Origin: Mesobacillus subterraneus
GTDB lineage: Bacteria; Bacillota; Bacilli; Bacillales; Cytobacillaceae
Assembly: GCF_003937825.1 (NCBI RefSeq)
Contig: NZ_RSFW01000014.1
Coordinates: 1 to 64,000, forward strand
Length of the DNA stretch: 64,000 nt
Direction of reading: 5' to 3'
Both the position numbers and the translations under genes were made by a program. Within the stretch, counting starts at the first letter, position 1. Every line of letters starts with the position of its first letter. The notes beneath the pieces were generated by a model, which was not told where the DNA came from, did not search any database, and was given only the letters and a program-made list of their open reading frames with translations. Below are positions 61,523 to 64,000 of the stretch, piece by piece.

Positions 61523-62278
61523 TTAAAAACTATATTTTATGAAACTGCCCCCCACATCCATGATCGGCACTGTGTCTGTGATGTCTAGCTGACTGCAATA
61601 GCGGACGTCCTCTGCAAACCCTCGTTCCCGCAACTCACGTCCACTGCCGCATTCCCATACCAGATCCTTCATTCTTCCTGCAGAACCGTTAAAAGCTGCC
61701 GCACATACTTCTGCCTCGGGTGATTTCTCTCCGTTCATCCTGGAGATGATGGCACCTGCCCCCAAATAGTCTTCGACCGAGGGGCGCAAACTGCTCTCAT
61801 TTTCTCGCACATCATTCCACATTTCACCGCACGGGACCACCGTAATGGCTGCGCCTGTTTCCTGCTGGAGCTTCTCGGCTGCTGCTGCCGCTGCTGATGC
61901 ATTGAGCAATGACCCTGTTAGCAGCGCTGGGACTCTGGAGACAATCCAGCAACAATGTGCTCCGTTCAGTGATGACAGAACATAGCGCTTGTTACGGTGA
62001 ACCTCACTGAATGACACAGGAGATAAAGTTGGCCTCCCTGCTCTGGCTGCTTCTGACCTGCCAAGAATATACTCGGCATCTATGCTTTCTGCAAACTTTT
62101 TCCCATCCAGATCCGGTGGATACGGGAAAATGACAGCCCGTGATTTTAACGCTGAAACGACCGTGGACGAAAAGCTGAGCACATCGACAATGATGACAAT
62201 GTCCCCTCGTTCTGATGCCTCGCGGGCCCCGCGTCTTCCCCATTCCATTTTCACTTTAAAAGGAGCCTGGCTGAACAT
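61523..62278 (-). CDS. 2-phosphosulfolactate phosphatase-like (ComB family)
   Basis: This 251-residue protein has the ComB pattern: IVIIVDVLSFSSTVVSAL near residue 28, LSPVSF, LSSLNGAHCCWIVSR near 105, GSLLNASAAAAAAEKL, ITVVPCGEMW and PSVEDYLGAGAII. ComB of methanogens makes sulfolactate for coenzyme M, and Bacillus homologs serve other, possibly sulfonate-related, roles. The ATG at 62278 follows GAGGTG by 7 nt. No comA or comC is adjacent. Confidence 0.82.
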   Translation of the reverse strand: MFSQAPFKVKMEWGRRGAREASERGDIVIIVDVLSFSSTVVSALKSRAVIFPYPPDLDGKKFAESIDAEYILGRSEAARAGRPTLSPVSFSEVHRNKRYVLSSLNGAHCCWIVSRVPALLTGSLLNASAAAAAAEKLQQETGAAITVVPCGEMWNDVRENESSLRPSVEDYLGAGAIISRMNGEKSPEAEVCAAAFNGSAGRMKDLVWECGSGRELRERGFAEDVRYCSQLDITDTVPIMDVGGSFIKYSF

Positions 62279-62607
62279 GAAACTCACCTCGTATTTTTTC
62301 TAACGAAAATATATTCTCGTTTTACATGCCGATTCCTTCTCAGTGTTAAGCCCTATATGAAAATCTGTCTCTGGCTCATTATGAAACTTCAGCATGAGGG
62401 ATAAAATGGAAATATCTAAAAGGACAGAAAAAATTTCTTGATTTTGCCCAAAAAATCATACAGCACCAAGTATAAATATGAAAAAATATCAATAAAACCG
62501 AAAAAACTAGTTATTTTTTCCTATTATTATGTGTATAATCTGTTTTTGGGTGAATAAAATAGAATTTTTTTACAATCCTATTTTGCAATAATATTGGGGA
62601 GGATTTT
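62279..62607. other. 329-bp intergenic stretch, no clear feature
   Basis: A/T-rich DNA between divergent genes, so it should hold both promoters. I see no repeat, riboswitch, small gene with a good ribosome binding site, or strong hairpin here. Confidence 0.6.
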
Positions 62608-64000
62608 ATGAGTTTATTGAGATTCATTGTTCAAAGAAAAATTTTGGTCAGTTTAATGGTTGTATTAGTTTTATTGATTGGCAGCTTTTCAGTTTTAAAG
62701 CTGGATAAAGAGCTCTTTCCATCAATAAAGATGGATGGTGCTTATGTGGAAATCTATGCCGGGGAGATGCCGGCAATTGAAGTGGAACGAACAATCACTG
62801 CTCCGCTTGAAAAAAAGATCCTCGGAATTGAAGGCGTAGAGGAAGTCCTTTCGAGCAGCAACATCGGGAAAAGTTCCATGCAGCTCACGTTTGAACGGGG
62901 ACTTGGTGAAGAAGTTTTCAAAGAAGTCGAGTCAGTGGTGAATTCCACAACCTCCGACATTAGCGGTGTCAAAGACGTGATGACAGGACAATTCGGCACA
63001 AGCCAGGCTTACGATTTTTTCATGGATGTTTCTGGCTCTGACATGGAGAAGATGACCGCCTTTGCCAAGAACACCCTGGAACCGAGGCTGGAAGCTCTGC
63101 CTGAAGTACATGATGTATTGCTGTCAGGCAGCCTGGAAAAAGAAGTGACTGTTGAGCTTAAGCGTGACGAACTTGCAAAAAATGGGCTGGACGCTGCACA
63201 GGTGATTGGTGCAATCCAGCAGGCAAACAATGAAGCAACCCTGGGCCAGCTGAACAATGAAACAAACTCTCCTTCCCTAAGATGGAATACACAGCTGGAA
63301 TCAGTTGAGAATGTTAAAAATTTGCAAATTCCGGCAGCGAGCGGTTTTATCAAATTATCACAGATTGCGGACGTAAAATTACAGCCGCTCGAAAGCTCCT
63401 CATTCGTTTGGAAAAACGGCTCAAAGGATTTCATTTTTGTCCAGGTAGGCAGAGTAGCCGATGCCACACAAATCGAGATGGCAGAAGCGGTACGTGCAGA
63501 AATCAAACAAATCCGCGAAGAAGGATTGGTCAGCGGCGTTGAATTGAACGAAATGGTCGCCCAGGCGGATTATGTCAAGGACTCGATTGATGGCGTGACG
63601 AGCAATATCCTGATTGGTGCCGCTATTGCCGTTGCTATCCTGATGCTGTTCTTGAGAAATATCCGCGCAACATTGATTGTCGGTTTATCAATTCCAACAT
63701 CCGTACTGCTCACTTTCGCTTCGATGTGGGTTTTTGGTTACAGCTTTAATATGCTGACACTGATTGGCCTTGGACTTGGAATCGGAATGATGGTCGATTC
63801 ATCCATCGTTATCCTTGAATCCATTTACCGTAAAAAAGAGCTTGGCATCAAGAATATGGAGGCAGTCATTCAAGGAACGAAGGATGTAGCTACAGCTGTA
63901 CTGGCTTCAATGCTGACGACGATTGTCGTTTTCGTGCCGATTGGCCTGCTTGGCGGGGAGATGGGCTCGTTCATGATCATCCTTTCCGTTGTCGTCGCCA
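62608..64000 (+). CDS. RND efflux transporter, 5' part (runs off the window)
   Basis: The ATG at 62608 follows GGGGAGGATT. The frame is open for at least 464 codons to the window edge. It starts with a membrane helix (ILVSLMVVLVLLIGSFSVL), then the large extracytoplasmic porter domain (about residues 40-325), then helices. GLGIGMMVDSSIVILE near 390 contains the proton-relay Asp of RND pumps. It resembles Bacillus SwrC/YerP, a lipopeptide and drug pump; full length should be about 1000-1040 residues. No upstream membrane-fusion gene is adjacent, as usual in Gram-positives. Confidence 0.9.
   Translation, partial: MSLLRFIVQRKILVSLMVVLVLLIGSFSVLKLDKELFPSIKMDGAYVEIYAGEMPAIEVERTITAPLEKKILGIEGVEEVLSSSNIGKSSMQLTFERGLGEEVFKEVESVVNSTTSDISGVKDVMTGQFGTSQAYDFFMDVSGSDMEKMTAFAKNTLEPRLEALPEVHDVLLSGSLEKEVTVELKRDELAKNGLDAAQVIGAIQQANNEATLGQLNNETNSPSLRWNTQLESVENVKNLQIPAASGFIKLSQIADVKLQPLESSSFVWKNGSKDFIFVQVGRVADATQIEMAEAVRAEIKQIREEGLVSGVELNEMVAQADYVKDSIDGVTSNILIGAAIAVAILMLFLRNIRATLIVGLSIPTSVLLTFASMWVFGYSFNMLTLIGLGLGIGMMVDSSIVILESIYRKKELGIKNMEAVIQGTKDVATAVLASMLTTIVVFVPIGLLGGEMGSFMIILSVVVA

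Noticed and set aside
62279-62607. Hidden small gene or riboswitch before the RND pump
   Set aside because: No ribosome binding site with a sensible frame, and no recognisable aptamer blocks.

Overview
The window looks like a chromosomal segment of a spore-forming Bacillaceae species (Bacillus in the broad sense; I cannot fix the genus). The support is Firmicute-type gene content: InhA metalloprotease, a SleB-type spore cell-wall hydrolase, an RsbR-type stressosome protein, Spo0M-like and FbpB-like proteins, LytST, ptb-buk and KipI-type oxoprolinase genes. Strong AGGAGG ribosome binding sites, frequent TTG/GTG starts and compact U-rich hairpin terminators fit the same group. No rRNA, tRNA, prophage, transposase or CRISPR array was seen.

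Layout. 0-6.5 kb: GNAT acetyltransferase, unknown protein, InhA, Gfo/Idh/MocA oxidoreductase, a Nudix-GrpB pair, a heptad coiled-coil protein. 6.6-10.7 kb: PAS histidine kinase, HTH protein plus DUF1836 protein, hemolysin III, DEDDh exonuclease. 10.8-13.8 kb: TPP-riboswitch operon thiM-thiD-thiE-thiW. 14-16.5 kb: peptidase T and a DUF4097 protein. 17-21.2 kb: LytS-LytT, then CstA (pyruvate/peptide uptake family) with a catabolite-repression-like site and a small downstream membrane protein. 21.2-25.5 kb: ketopantoate reductase, then buk, ptb and a rearranged Leu/Phe/Val-type dehydrogenase gene. 25.6-34 kb: repeat arrays, old yellow enzyme, DUF1259 protein, GGDEF-EAL protein, DUF2254 protein, CrtC/AttH-like protein, SRPBCC protein, RluF. 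34-38 kb: two efflux modules (ArsR-like regulator + MFS; MarR + MFS). 38-42.2 kb: small membrane proteins and a pyroglutamate salvage operon pcp-pxpB-pxpA-pxpC. 42-48.6 kb: acetyltransferases, SleB-like hydrolase, MFS, pnuC-nadR. 48.6-55.3 kb: maltose acetyltransferase-like protein, a FrnE-type DsbA gene with an in-frame UGA at its first catalytic Cys, RsbR paralog, radical SAM protein, kinase-like protein, Spo0M-like and FbpB-like genes behind a manganese (yybP-ykoY) riboswitch, pirin. 55.4-64 kb: M20 peptidase, gamma-glutamyltransferase, PP2C-like phosphatase, preQ1-riboswitch queT, PAS-GGDEF protein, ComB-like phosphatase, and the start of an RND efflux pump.

How genes work together. ThiM, ThiD and ThiE make thiamine phosphate from salvaged thiazole and pyrimidine, and ThiW probably brings in the thiazole. 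Pcp frees pyroglutamate and PxpABC turns it into glutamate. PnuC and NadR take nicotinamide riboside to NAD. LytST probably senses pyruvate-related signals for CstA.

The most notable signals are: (1) a candidate selenoprotein (UGA-Pro-Phe-Cys in a DsbA/FrnE protein, with a SECIS-compatible hairpin); (2) a dehydrogenase gene whose central part is inverted and permuted; (3) a near-perfect manganese riboswitch with tandem competing terminators ahead of an FbpB-family gene instead of a transporter; (4) several families of intergenic repeats with exact 20-bp or 52-bp periods and covarying hairpins.
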